NCBI GenBank assembly: GCA_019115385.1
Contig: DXDR01000031.1
Location: 1-57,612 of the forward strand
From: Candidatus Mediterraneibacter avicola
GTDB taxonomy: Bacteria; Bacillota; Clostridia; Lachnospirales; Lachnospiraceae
Length of the DNA: 57,612 nucleotides
Direction of reading: 5' to 3'
The notes beneath the pieces are model-generated. The model had not been told where the DNA came from and made no database searches. It saw only the letters and a list, made by a program, of their open reading frames with translations. Positions 7,093 through 16,698 of this stretch are shown here, one piece after another. Within the stretch, counting starts at the first letter, position 1. The number at the start of each line of letters is the position of its first letter. A program made the position numbers and the translations under genes.

Positions 7093-8808
7093 ATGGAAAA
7101 AAAGTGGTTTGTGTCTATGAAAAAAGCTGATTTCAACAGGATCGCAGAGAAGTATCATATCTCTCCGATCACGGCGCGGCTGATCCGTAACCGGGATATC
7201 ACAGGGGATGATGAGATCGATCTTTATCTGAACGGTACGATCGCGGATCTCTGTGACGGGATGTTGATGCGGGATATGGATCGGGCGGTGGAGATCCTGG
7301 CTGAAAAGATCAGAGAGGAAAAGAAAATCCGTGTTATCGGGGATTATGATATCGACGGGGTAAACGCCACATATATTCTGCAGGAAGGCCTCGCCGGGCT
7401 GGGCGCCGATGTGGACACTGATATACCGGACCGCATCCGGGATGGATATGGGCTCAACAAAATGCTTATCGACCGGGCGCTGGATGACGGCATCGACACG
7501 ATCGTCACGTGTGACAACGGAATTGCAGCCGCAGAGGAGATCGCTTACGGAAAGGAGCAGGGGCTGACGGTGGTCGTTACGGATCATCACGAGGTACCGT
7601 ATATTGAAACAGACGGGGATAAGGAATATCTTCTTCCGCCTGCAGATGCGGTAGTGGATCCTCACCGCCCGGACTGCGGCTATCCTTTCAAGGGGCTGTG
7701 CGGCGCTGCGGTGGCATATAAGCTGGTCGAAGCCCTCTGTGACGTGATGCAGAGAGACCCGGAGGATATGGACTATCTCATGGAAAATGTGGCGATCGCT
7801 ACGGTCGGCGATGTGATGGATCTGACCGGAGAAAACCGCATTTTCGTCAAGCAGGGACTGGAGATGCTCAAGCGCACCCACAATCCGGGATTAAAGGCGC
7901 TGATCGAATGCACAGGCATAGACGTGGAGAGACTGAATGCTTACCATATCGGGTTTGTGATCGGTCCCTGTATCAATGCCAGCGGCAGGCTGGACACGGC
8001 AAAGCGGGCGCTGGAACTTTTAAACGCACGGACGAGACGGGAGGCGGTCATGCTGGCGGAGGATCTGAAAGCCCTTAATGACAGCCGCAAGGAGATGACG
8101 GAAAAAGGTGTGGAGGAAGCGGTGCGTCTGATCGAGCATACAGACCTCAGAGAGGACAAAGTGCTTGTGGTTTACCTGCCTGAATGCCATGAGAGCATTG
8201 CCGGGATCATTGCCGGGAGGCTGAAGGAGAGGTACTACCGACCGGTATTTGTGCTGACAAGGGCGGAAGAAGGGGTGAAAGGCTCGGGCCGTTCCATTGA
8301 GTCTTATGATATGTTTGGACAGATGTGCAGGTGCAGGGAACTTTTTACGAAGTTCGGAGGACATAAGCTGGCGGCCGGTCTGTCGCTGGCGGAGGAGAAC
8401 GTTGGACTTTTCCGGCGGACGATCAATGAGCTGGCGGAGCTGACAGAAGAGGATCTGATGGAGAAGGTTTCCATAGATATGCAGCTGCCGTTTCCGTATA
8501 TTACGGAAGCGCTGATCGGAGAATTGTCGCTTCTGGAGCCTTTTGGAAAGGGAAATCCAAAGCCGCTGTTCGCAGAGCGGAATATCCGGGTGCTCGGCCC
8601 GCGGATCCTGGGAAAGAACAGAAACGTCCTGAAATGCAGGCTGGAGGATCCTTCAGGGAACCAGATGGACGCTGTCTATTTTGGAGATGTGGAGGCCTGT
8701 CTTCGGAAAATGGAAGAAAAGCCGGTGATGTCCTTTACATATTATCCGTCCATAAATGAATATATGGGCAGAAAAACACTGCAAGTTACGATCGTAAATT
8801 ACCAGTAA
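7093..8808 (+). CDS. recJ: Single-stranded-DNA-specific exonuclease RecJ
   Basis: The 571-residue protein belongs to the DHH phosphoesterases. D84-Y-D86-I-D88-G and the DHH triad D164-H165-H166 bind the metal ions. A DHHA1 domain with KFGGHKLAAG lies near residue 420, followed by the OB-fold C-terminal region. RecJ degrades single-stranded DNA 5' to 3' in recombination and mismatch repair. Length is slightly short of the 580-700 usual range, but all key motifs are present. It begins 15 bases after the toxin remnant and may use the same transcript. Confidence 0.92.
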   Translation: MEKKWFVSMKKADFNRIAEKYHISPITARLIRNRDITGDDEIDLYLNGTIADLCDGMLMRDMDRAVEILAEKIREEKKIRVIGDYDIDGVNATYILQEGLAGLGADVDTDIPDRIRDGYGLNKMLIDRALDDGIDTIVTCDNGIAAAEEIAYGKEQGLTVVVTDHHEVPYIETDGDKEYLLPPADAVVDPHRPDCGYPFKGLCGAAVAYKLVEALCDVMQRDPEDMDYLMENVAIATVGDVMDLTGENRIFVKQGLEMLKRTHNPGLKALIECTGIDVERLNAYHIGFVIGPCINASGRLDTAKRALELLNARTRREAVMLAEDLKALNDSRKEMTEKGVEEAVRLIEHTDLREDKVLVVYLPECHESIAGIIAGRLKERYYRPVFVLTRAEEGVKGSGRSIESYDMFGQMCRCRELFTKFGGHKLAAGLSLAEENVGLFRRTINELAELTEEDLMEKVSIDMQLPFPYITEALIGELSLLEPFGKGNPKPLFAERNIRVLGPRILGKNRNVLKCRLEDPSGNQMDAVYFGDVEACLRKMEEKPVMSFTYYPSINEYMGRKTLQVTIVNYQ

Positions 8809-8952
8809 GATAAAAAATCGTAAAATATTGAAAAAAGTGAAGAGAAAATTGTATTTTTTCTTGTGAGTAAAGTGATAAACTGATAAAAACTGGAAAATTA
8901 TATACAAATTTTGCAGATTTTTTAAGAAATAAAAGGAGGGTCAAAAGCAAAT

Positions 8953-10110
8953 ATGAATGAGAAAAAAGCAGCGGGGAAAAAGGCGCTGGCGGCTTTTCTG
9001 GCATTTGCTATGGCCGGGGCGTACCTTCCGTCTGTACCCGCAGCGGCGGCGGAACCGGAGGCGAATCTTCTGTTGGATTTTAATTTTGATAATCTGACGG
9101 ACAGTAAGGAGATAGTGACTGACACGGCGAGAGCCACCGGCGGATATACTCTGCAGGGCAGCTATGAAGGTGCCGGGAAAGCGCTTCATCTGGACGGAAC
9201 GGCCTCTCAGTGGCTCCGTGTCACGGATAAACAGGGAGGAAGTCTTCTGGCCGGGCTGGAGGAGATGACAGTCTCTTACGATATTAAAAACGAAAGACCA
9301 GACACAAACTGGGCGCTCTATGCGGCGCCGAGCGATACCACCCAGGGAGATTCATATGGCGAACACTATGTCGGATTCCTGCATAAGGACGGCAACCTGA
9401 CGGTGGAGCGTTACAATCATATTGGAAGCAGTAACCGTCCTGCCAATCCGTCGGCTGCTGTCGGAACCGAGTGGACACATATTGACGCTGTGTTGAGCGA
9501 GACTGATACAGCAATCTATGTAAACGGGATCGAGCAGTCAAGAGTGGACAGTGCGTACTCTCTGACAGATATTCTGGGAGACAGCTGCATCCTTCAGATC
9601 GGAAAGGCGAACTGGGGAACTGGCGAGTATACGCAGGCGTCCATAGACAATCTGAAAATCTGGGACGCGGCGCTGACGGAAGAAGAAATCGTGCAGCAGG
9701 TCCCGGAGGTATTTCTGCGGCAGAGTATAGATGATATCAAAGCGCAGGTTTCTGCAAATTCCGGCATAACACTGGAAAACGGACAGTCCCTCCTGCCGGA
9801 TTATAATGGAACTGTTACATGGAAGTCTTCCCTGAGCCAGATCCAGATCGCAGAAGACGGAGTTACCGTGATCGCACAGGCTCCCGAGATTGGCGAGAAG
9901 GATCTGACAGGAACGCTGACTGCTGTTATCACACTGGGCAGCCTGTCTGCAACGGTCGAGAACATTCCCGTTACAGTGAAGGCACAGGTGGCGCCGGACG
10001 ATCCCTACGGTTATCTGATGGTTCATTTTGTAGAGGACGGCGCGGGATATGCAGAAAAGATCTATCTGGATATTTCCAGGGGGACAACCCGGAGCAGTGG
10101 GATCCGTTAA
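8953..10110 (+). CDS. Secreted family-43-like glycosidase, N-terminal part (frameshifted)
   Basis: The 385-codon frame has a signal peptide (residues 1-35, ending AAAAE). A LamG/concanavalin-like domain follows (about 40-240, FDNLTDSKE to DNLKIWDAALTEEEI), then a bacterial Ig-like segment (about 255-345) and the opening strand of a five-bladed propeller (YGYLMVHFVEDGAGYAEKIYLDISRG). It then runs out of frame at a GGGGG run (10079-10083) and stops 27 bases later. The sequence continues in the -1 frame as the next feature. The upstream site AAAAGGAGGG lies 12 bases from the ATG, a little far. Confidence 0.8.
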   Translation: MNEKKAAGKKALAAFLAFAMAGAYLPSVPAAAAEPEANLLLDFNFDNLTDSKEIVTDTARATGGYTLQGSYEGAGKALHLDGTASQWLRVTDKQGGSLLAGLEEMTVSYDIKNERPDTNWALYAAPSDTTQGDSYGEHYVGFLHKDGNLTVERYNHIGSSNRPANPSAAVGTEWTHIDAVLSETDTAIYVNGIEQSRVDSAYSLTDILGDSCILQIGKANWGTGEYTQASIDNLKIWDAALTEEEIVQQVPEVFLRQSIDDIKAQVSANSGITLENGQSLLPDYNGTVTWKSSLSQIQIAEDGVTVIAQAPEIGEKDLTGTLTAVITLGSLSATVENIPVTVKAQVAPDDPYGYLMVHFVEDGAGYAEKIYLDISRGTTRSSGIR

Positions 10111-11837
10111 ACGGCAGGCAGCCAATCCTGGCGTCCAATCTGGGAACGACAGGTACCAGAGACCCGTATATCACATACAACCCGGAGACGGAGACTTACT
10201 ATATCATCGCCACAGACCTGCGGGTGTTTGGCGGGGATAATGGCGGTTCTGCCTGGGCGAATAATGAATGGGGTTATTGGTCCACCTGGGGCAGCACAAA
10301 GATGAATGTGTGGGAGTCCAAAGATTTAATTCATTGGTCTGATGTGCGACAGTTTGATGTGGCGCTGAATACGAACGGCGAAAAAGTGGCAGAACTGGGT
10401 ATGATGTGGGCTCCGGAGGCTACATGGGTTCCGGACTATTACGGAGAAGGAAAAGGAGCATTCGTTGTATACTGGTCATCCAATGTATTTACTGACGCAT
10501 CTCATAGTTCTGTTGTCGGAGGCGGATCAGATATTATGTGGGGCGTGACGACAGACTTTACACAGGATACATGGGAATATGGCGGAGTTATGCTTGACGG
10601 CGGAAGCAAAGGCTGGATTGATACGAACATTATCCGTGACGGAGATAAAACATATCATGTAACCAAAAGCCACAACGACTACAATGGGAATAGTAGCATA
10701 GCAGAAGAGATTATTATGCAGGTTACAGAGGACAAGGAGTGGTGGCTCTCTGACAACTGGAAAACAGTTCAGATGCGGATCGGGGCGGACAGATACGGCG
10801 CTGTGGAAGGTCCTGCGACCTTTAAGGATCACAGCCAGGACAACAAATGGTACCTCTTTGTGGACGACCTGCCGGTGCCCGGATATCGGCCTATGGTTTC
10901 CACAGATCTGAGCAAAGGCTGGGAATACATGGATGAATCCAATTACTTCCTGACAACTTATACCAAGCACGGCGGCGTGATTTCCCTTACAAAGGCTCAG
11001 TATGACGCGATCCGCAGCGCGGACGCCACATCTGCGGTCAAGACGGAACTGGGAACCGTTGAGATTGAGGAGGGCGGCACAGAAGCGGCTCTGACAGAGA
11101 AGCTTCCGCAGACGGCGGAGGTAAATCTGGCATACGGCCGGGGAACTTCTGAACTTCCGGTTGAATGGGATCTTTCTTCCGTAAAACTGAATGAGCAGGG
11201 CGCCTATACTGTGACAGGCGTGGTACAGTCCATCAGCTCCAATACCGACGCATGGGTTGGGGACAATGGTTCCGAGCGCTATGATGCTCCGAATAAAGTG
11301 CTGTACAGCTCAAGGGCTATCGAGGTAACCGCACAGGTTAATGTGACGGAGAAGCAGGCGCCTGTCCTTACGGGCATTACGATCACATCAGGACCTGACA
11401 AGACAAAATATGAGCAGGGCGATCCGCTGGATCCGACAGGCCTTGTTGTTACGGCGCAGTACAGCGACGGAAGCAGCATGGTTCTTAAGGAAGGCAGCGG
11501 CGGCTATACAGTAACAGGCTATAATGCCCAGAAACCTGGAAAGCAGATGGTTACCGTGTCGTATAGTGGAATGACGGCTCAGTTTGAAGTTACAGTGACA
11601 GAAAAACAGGAGCCTGTAGACCCGGGTACAGATCCGGGCAAACCTGAGAATCCAAATAACCCGGATAATACCGGCGGTTCAGACAATACGAAGAACCCAG
11701 GCGGTTCGGATGCAAAGGGAGACGGCTCAGGGAAAGCTCCTCAGACAGGAGACACGACGAATGTGCTCCTTCCGGTCGCAGGAATGGGAGCTGCGGTCCT
11801 TTTACTTGCAGCGGCAAGAAAAAGACGGTACAGATAA
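10083..11837 (+). pseudogene. Family-43-like glycosidase, catalytic and cell-wall anchor part
   Basis: This frame resumes exactly where the upstream one is lost, reading DNPEQWDPLNG then LASNLGTTGTRDPYITYN, the propeller region holding the catalytic Asp of GH43/GH32-like enzymes. Further on come Big_4-like (about 11100-11340) and Big_3-like (about 11350-11610) Ig domains, a Pro/Gly/Asn/Asp-rich wall spacer, an APQTGD sortase signal, a hydrophobic segment and a KRRYR tail. With the frame restored the protein would be about 961 residues. It would act on plant or host glycans at the cell surface. No start codon or ribosome site suggests independent translation. Sequencing error, a true mutation or phase variation are all possible. 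Confidence 0.8.
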
Positions 11838-11871
11838 AAGGCCGATGCATAAAATAGAATATTAGAAACAG

Positions 11872-11920
11872 ACAAAGTTCTTTTATAATACATAAGATTA
11901 TAGAAGAACTTTGTTTTATT
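11872..11920 (+). terminator. Terminator after the glycosidase gene
   Basis: An 18-bp stem with one wobble (11872-11889 with 11897-11914, starting ACAAAGTTCTT) has a seven-base loop and is followed by TTTATT. Confidence 0.85.
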
Positions 11921-11983
11921 CCTGTAAGCAGCGGGGGATTCTTGTTTTCTGCACACAGCAGCGCGGTCTGGTAAACTTAATGT

Positions 11984-12011
11984 TTGAAATTATTGAAAAT
12001 AATGATATACT
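11984..12011 (+). promoter_or_regulatory. Promoter of the relA operon
   Basis: TTGAAA (11984-11989) and TATACT (12006-12011) are separated by 16 bases. The roughly 100-base leader contains a short GC-rich hairpin near 12031-12052. AAAAAGGGGG precedes the ATG at 12110. Confidence 0.6.
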
Positions 12012-12109
12012 AAGTAATATTGGTATATCAGGCTCCGCAGGAGCGGCGGCCTGTGTGGTACATTTACAGATGCCACAATGACAAAAGATAGGAAAAAGGG
12101 GGAATTGAT

Positions 12110-14413
12110 ATGGCAGGCACTCTGGAATATGAACAGCTTAATAAAAATCTGGAAATCGTAGACGGCCATGCTGTAAAGGCGCCTGAGGATTATCAGGATC
12201 CTGAGGAACTGTATCGCGCCCTGGTTGCCAGAGTGCGCAAATATCACCCCTCTGCCGATATTTCCATGATCGAGAAGGCCTACCGCCTGGGGCGGGATGT
12301 GCACAAAGACCAGGTGAGAAAGTCCGGTGAGCCATATATCATCCATCCTTTGTGGGTGGGGATCATCCTGGCTGACCTTGAGATGGATAAAGAGACGATC
12401 GTAGCCGGTATGCTCCACGACGCAGTGGAGGACACCGATATGACACTGGAAGATGTTGCCAGGGAGTTCGGCGAGGAGGTTGCCCTTCTTGTGGATGGAG
12501 TGACTAAGCTGGGACAGCTCAGCTACGCTCAGGATAAGCTGGAAGTGCAGGCGGAAAATCTGAGGAAGATGTTTCTCGCTATGGCGAAGGATATCCGCGT
12601 TATTATCATCAAGCTGGCAGACCGGCTTCACAATATGCGCACGCTTGAATTTATGACGCCGGCCAAGCAGCAGGAAAAGGCCAGGGAGACAATGGATATA
12701 TATGCCCCCATTGCCCAGAGACTGGGTATATCCAAGATCAAGACGGAATTGGATGATCTGTCGCTGAAATACTGGAAGCCGGATGTTTACTACAATCTGG
12801 TGAAAGATCTGAACGAGCGCAAGACCGAGAGGGAAGAGTTTGTCCAGCAGATCGTGGCCGAAGTATCCAGGCACATGAAAAACGCCCATATCAGAGCCAA
12901 GGTATACGGCAGGGTAAAACATTTTTTCAGCATATATAAGAAAATGGTTAACCAGAACAAGACACTGGATCAGGTATATGATCTGTTTGCAGTCCGTATC
13001 ATTGTCGATTCTGTGAAAGACTGCTACGCTGCGCTGGGCGTGATCCATGAGATGTATACGCCGATCCCGGGCCGGTTTAAAGACTATATCGCCATGCCGA
13101 AGGCCAATATGTATCAGTCTTTGCACACTACGCTGATCGGCCCCTCAGGGCAGCCTTTTGAGATTCAGATCCGAACGGAAGAAATGCACAAGACAGCGGA
13201 GTATGGTATTGCTGCTCACTGGAAGTACAAAGAGGGAGCCGACGCCGCAAAGAGCATGGAGGCTCAGGAAGCCAAGCTGAACTGGCTGCGCCAGATCCTG
13301 GAGTGGCAGCGGGATATGTCCGACAACAGGGAGTTCCTAAGCCTTCTTAAGGGCGACCTGGATCTGTTCGCAGAGGATGTGTACTGCTTTACTCCCAACG
13401 GAGATGTGAAAAACCTGCCGAACGGATCTACGCCGGTTGATTTTGCCTACGCCATCCACAGTGCTGTGGGCAATAAGATGGTGGGCGCCAGAGTAAACGG
13501 CAAGCTGGTCAATATTGACTATAAGATACAGAACGGCGACAGGATCGAGATCCTGACGTCGCAGAATTCCAAGGGGCCCAGCCGGGACTGGCTCAATATT
13601 GTCAAGAGCACCCAGGCTAAAAATAAGATCAACCAGTGGTTTAAGAAAGAATTTAAAGAAGAAAATATCGTGCGGGGCAAGGAACTGATCTCTTCTTACT
13701 GCAGAGGTAAGTCCATCAATCTGCCGGATATCCTGAAGCCGAAATACCAGCAGATCGTGCAGAAAAAATACGGGTTCCGGGACTGGGACGCTGTGCTGGC
13801 TGCGATCGGGCACGGAGGCCTGAAAGAGGGCCAGGTTGTGAACCGGCTTCTGGAAGAATACGAAAAAGAACATAAAAAAGAGATCACAGACGAGATCATT
13901 TTGGAGAAGATATCCGAGGCAAATGCCCAGAAGGTGCATATCGCCAAGTCAAAGAGCGGAATCGTAGTCAAGGGGATCGACGATATGGCAGTGCGCTTTT
14001 CCAAGTGCTGCAACCCGGTGCCCGGTGATGAGATCGTTGGCTTTGTCACCCGGGGAAGAGGGATGACGATCCACCGCACAGACTGCGTAAATATGCTGCA
14101 CCTGTCCGATGCGGAGCGGGAGAGGCTGATCGACGCCGAGTGGGAGGACACTGCAGAAAGCGGCGAAGGCGGACAGTATCTGGCGGAACTTACGATGTAT
14201 GCTGACGACAGACAGGGACTGCTCATGGATATTTCCAGAGTGTTCACCGAGGCAAAGATCGACGTGAAATCCATGAATATCCGTACAAGCAAAAAGGGAA
14301 CCGCTACCCTTGATATGGGATTTATTGTCCACGGGCGCGAGGAACTCAACAGTGTGATCGAGAAGCTGCGGCAGATTGAGAGTGTGATCGATATCGAGCG
14401 CACAGCGGGATAA
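12110..14413 (+). CDS. relA: Bifunctional (p)ppGpp synthetase/hydrolase
   Basis: This 767-residue RSH protein has all four family domains. The HD hydrolase has H103-D104-x2-E107-D108 (HDAVEDTD). The synthetase has RVKHFFSIYKKM and FKDYIAMPKANMYQSLHTT. A TGS domain starts near residue 420 (DVYCFTPNGDVKNLPNGSTP), and a C-terminal ACT domain starts near 690. The intact HD box means it can both make and degrade the alarmone, as the single long RSH of Firmicutes does. It starts an operon with the MBL hydrolase, hemZ, hisS and aspS. Confidence 0.93.
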   Translation: MAGTLEYEQLNKNLEIVDGHAVKAPEDYQDPEELYRALVARVRKYHPSADISMIEKAYRLGRDVHKDQVRKSGEPYIIHPLWVGIILADLEMDKETIVAGMLHDAVEDTDMTLEDVAREFGEEVALLVDGVTKLGQLSYAQDKLEVQAENLRKMFLAMAKDIRVIIIKLADRLHNMRTLEFMTPAKQQEKARETMDIYAPIAQRLGISKIKTELDDLSLKYWKPDVYYNLVKDLNERKTEREEFVQQIVAEVSRHMKNAHIRAKVYGRVKHFFSIYKKMVNQNKTLDQVYDLFAVRIIVDSVKDCYAALGVIHEMYTPIPGRFKDYIAMPKANMYQSLHTTLIGPSGQPFEIQIRTEEMHKTAEYGIAAHWKYKEGADAAKSMEAQEAKLNWLRQILEWQRDMSDNREFLSLLKGDLDLFAEDVYCFTPNGDVKNLPNGSTPVDFAYAIHSAVGNKMVGARVNGKLVNIDYKIQNGDRIEILTSQNSKGPSRDWLNIVKSTQAKNKINQWFKKEFKEENIVRGKELISSYCRGKSINLPDILKPKYQQIVQKKYGFRDWDAVLAAIGHGGLKEGQVVNRLLEEYEKEHKKEITDEIILEKISEANAQKVHIAKSKSGIVVKGIDDMAVRFSKCCNPVPGDEIVGFVTRGRGMTIHRTDCVNMLHLSDAERERLIDAEWEDTAESGEGGQYLAELTMYADDRQGLLMDISRVFTEAKIDVKSMNIRTSKKGTATLDMGFIVHGREELNSVIEKLRQIESVIDIERTAG

Positions 14414-14423
14414 GGAGCAGGGT

Positions 14424-15044
14424 ATGAAAATTGAAAAATTTGTGCTTAGTCCTATGAGCACCAACTGTTATATCGGCATAAATGAAGAGAGCAGGGAATG
14501 TTTCCTTGTAGACCCGGCTGCCTGGCCGCCGGAACTTTCCTCCCATATCCGTACGTCGGAGCTTAAGCCCCGGGCTGTGCTCCTGACTCACGGGCATTTT
14601 GACCATATTATGGGGCTGGAGCAGCTTCTGGAAGAGTACGACATTCCGGTTTATGCCTGCGGGGATGAAAAAGAAATTCTCGAGAGCGCCGGACTGAATC
14701 TGTCTACAATGATGGGAACGGGATATACATTTTCGGACGCCCGGTATGTAAAGGACGGCCAGGTGCTGGAGGCTGCCGGGATAGAGATTTGTGTTATCCA
14801 CACGCCCGGGCACACGGCGGGCGGATGCTGCTACTATATCGAAAAGGAAGGGGTATTATTCAGCGGAGACACGTTGTTCCACGCATCTATCGGCAGGACA
14901 GATTTCCCTACAGGGAGCAGCAGCCAGCTTGTGCGTTCTGTGAAGGAGCGGCTGTTTGTGCTTCCGGAAGAGACGAAAGTATATCCGGGACATATGGATG
15001 AGACAGTTATCGGGTATGAAAAGAAATACAATCCGTTTGTGTGA
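14424..15044 (+). CDS. Metallo-beta-lactamase-fold hydrolase (glyoxalase II-like)
   Basis: The 206-residue protein carries the metal site H56-G-H58-F-D60-H61, then IHTPGHTAGG and FSGDTLF. This gives the His/Asp set of the small GloB/YcbL branch, which binds two metal ions and hydrolyses thioesters. The exact substrate is not known. It starts ten bases after the relA stop with AAGGAG upstream, so translation is probably coupled. This neighbour order is conserved in Lachnospiraceae. Confidence 0.88.
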   Translation: MKIEKFVLSPMSTNCYIGINEESRECFLVDPAAWPPELSSHIRTSELKPRAVLLTHGHFDHIMGLEQLLEEYDIPVYACGDEKEILESAGLNLSTMMGTGYTFSDARYVKDGQVLEAAGIEICVIHTPGHTAGGCCYYIEKEGVLFSGDTLFHASIGRTDFPTGSSSQLVRSVKERLFVLPEETKVYPGHMDETVIGYEKKYNPFV

Positions 15045-15144
15045 TGAGGGCGGCATGTTTTGTGGAGCAGTATCCCGGCATGCCCGACAGATCCGGGTGA
15101 AGGACTCGGAAGTGATTGAAAGTAATCGGTAAGTAATAATAATT

Positions 15145-16695
15145 ATGATAGAGATTGAAGTAAAGAAAAATAAATATGCATATAATGTGTACCATCTTGT
15201 AAAGGCCTTCTTTCCGGGTGAAGAGGTGACACAGAAAGTAGACGGGAAGCAAGAATCTCCGGTGGTGATCCGGATGCCGGAGGGTTCTTGCTTTTGCGTT
15301 GCCGCGGAAGGGGCGGAGGATCCGGCTGCGGCAGACTCCGCCGGAAGAGGGAGAAATGCAGAGATATCTGCACAGAAAGACGACCGGGGGATACAGCAGG
15401 AAAAACGAGATGTGACCAGGAAGGTTTACCGTCTGCTTTCCGATTATACAGGAAGAAAGCTGACATGGGGAATGCTGACGGGCGTACGTCCGACAAAGCT
15501 CGCCATGCAGCGTCTGGAACAGGCGGGAAACGGAGGAGTTCCTGATAGTGAGAAAATGGGGGAGGTGGTTTCCTGGCTGGAAAAAGAGTATTTTGTCAGC
15601 CGGGAAAAGGCTGTTCTGGCAGCCCGGGTAGCGCACCGGGAAAAGGAACTTCTTTCCAGGCTTGACTGCAGAGACGGTTTCAGCCTGTATGTGGGGATTC
15701 CTTTCTGTCCCAGCGTGTGCTCCTACTGCTCTTTTAGTTCTTCCCCTCTGGAACAGTGGAAAGGACGGGTGGACAGCTATCTGGATGCGCTGGTCAAAGA
15801 AATCAGAGCCCTTTCTGAAATGGCGAAAGGACGGAGGCTGGATACGGTTTATATCGGAGGCGGGACTCCGACCACCCTGGAACCGGAACAGTTGAGACGT
15901 CTGCTGGCATGTATTTCCTCAGAATTTAACCTTGATGGAGCGCTGGAGTTTACCGTGGAGGCCGGGCGGCCGGATAGTATTACCGGGGAAAAACTGGCGG
16001 CGCTCAGGGAATATCCGGTCAGCCGTATTTCCATCAACCCTCAGACCATGCAGCAGAAGACGCTGGATCTGGTTGGAAGACGGCATACGGTGCAGCAGAC
16101 AGTGGAGGCATTTTATGCGGCGCGGGCAATGGGCTTTGATAATATCAACATGGACCTGATCGCCGGCCTGCCGGAAGAGACGGCGGAGGACATGAGAGAT
16201 ACTCTTGCAAGGATTGAAGAACTGCGGCCGGACAGCCTTACCGTACACGCTCTGGCGATCAAACGGGCGGCCAGAATGGGACAGGAGGGAAGAACGGCAC
16301 AGCTGCATGCAGAGATAACCCGGATGGTGGATGATGCGGCCAAAAGTGCGGCCGGGATGGGGCTTGAACCCTATTACCTGTACCGTCAGAAGAATATTGC
16401 CGGAAATTTTGAAAATGTAGGATATGCAGAGGTTGACAAAGCCGGAATATACAATATACTGATTATGGAAGAAAAACAGACCATCCTTGCGGCCGGGGCA
16501 GGCGCGTCCACGAAGTTTGTGCTCCCGGAAAAGGTGAGGACGGAGAAGGGAAAAGAGACCAATCTGATCCGCGTGGAGAATGTAAAAAATATAGAAGAAT
16601 ATATCGACCGGATTGATGAGATGATAGAGCGAAAGAAACGCATGGGTATACCATTCTGCTGTGAACAGAGCGGCGGGAAAGACGAAAGGAGATAG
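15145..16695 (+). CDS. hemZ: HemZ-type radical SAM coproporphyrinogen dehydrogenase
   Basis: This 516-residue protein has a long N-terminal region before the radical SAM core (B. subtilis HemZ layout). The cluster motif is C188-x3-C192-x2-C195 (CPSVCSYC), followed by VYIGGGTPTTLEPEQL and INMDLIAGLPEET. The family performs oxygen-independent oxidative decarboxylation of coproporphyrinogen III. Many Clostridia keep hemZ without full haem synthesis, so the true role may differ. The ribosome site is weak (GGTAAG, 15130-15135), unusual for this operon. A 100-base gap with an imperfect hairpin separates it from the MBL gene. Confidence 0.85.
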   Translation: MIEIEVKKNKYAYNVYHLVKAFFPGEEVTQKVDGKQESPVVIRMPEGSCFCVAAEGAEDPAAADSAGRGRNAEISAQKDDRGIQQEKRDVTRKVYRLLSDYTGRKLTWGMLTGVRPTKLAMQRLEQAGNGGVPDSEKMGEVVSWLEKEYFVSREKAVLAARVAHREKELLSRLDCRDGFSLYVGIPFCPSVCSYCSFSSSPLEQWKGRVDSYLDALVKEIRALSEMAKGRRLDTVYIGGGTPTTLEPEQLRRLLACISSEFNLDGALEFTVEAGRPDSITGEKLAALREYPVSRISINPQTMQQKTLDLVGRRHTVQQTVEAFYAARAMGFDNINMDLIAGLPEETAEDMRDTLARIEELRPDSLTVHALAIKRAARMGQEGRTAQLHAEITRMVDDAAKSAAGMGLEPYYLYRQKNIAGNFENVGYAEVDKAGIYNILIMEEKQTILAAGAGASTKFVLPEKVRTEKGKETNLIRVENVKNIEEYIDRIDEMIERKKRMGIPFCCEQSGGKDERR

Positions 16696-16698
16696 TTT

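Noticed and set aside
10079-10083. Programmed -1 frameshift site
   Set aside because: The codon at 10081-10083 can slip, but there is no classical heptamer X XXY YYZ with a downstream pseudoknot that I can support; kept as a possibility within the frameshift finding only.
11990-13126. Minus-strand open frame of 378 codons opposite relA
   Set aside because: It is a shadow of a highly conserved gene, with no start signal and no domain.
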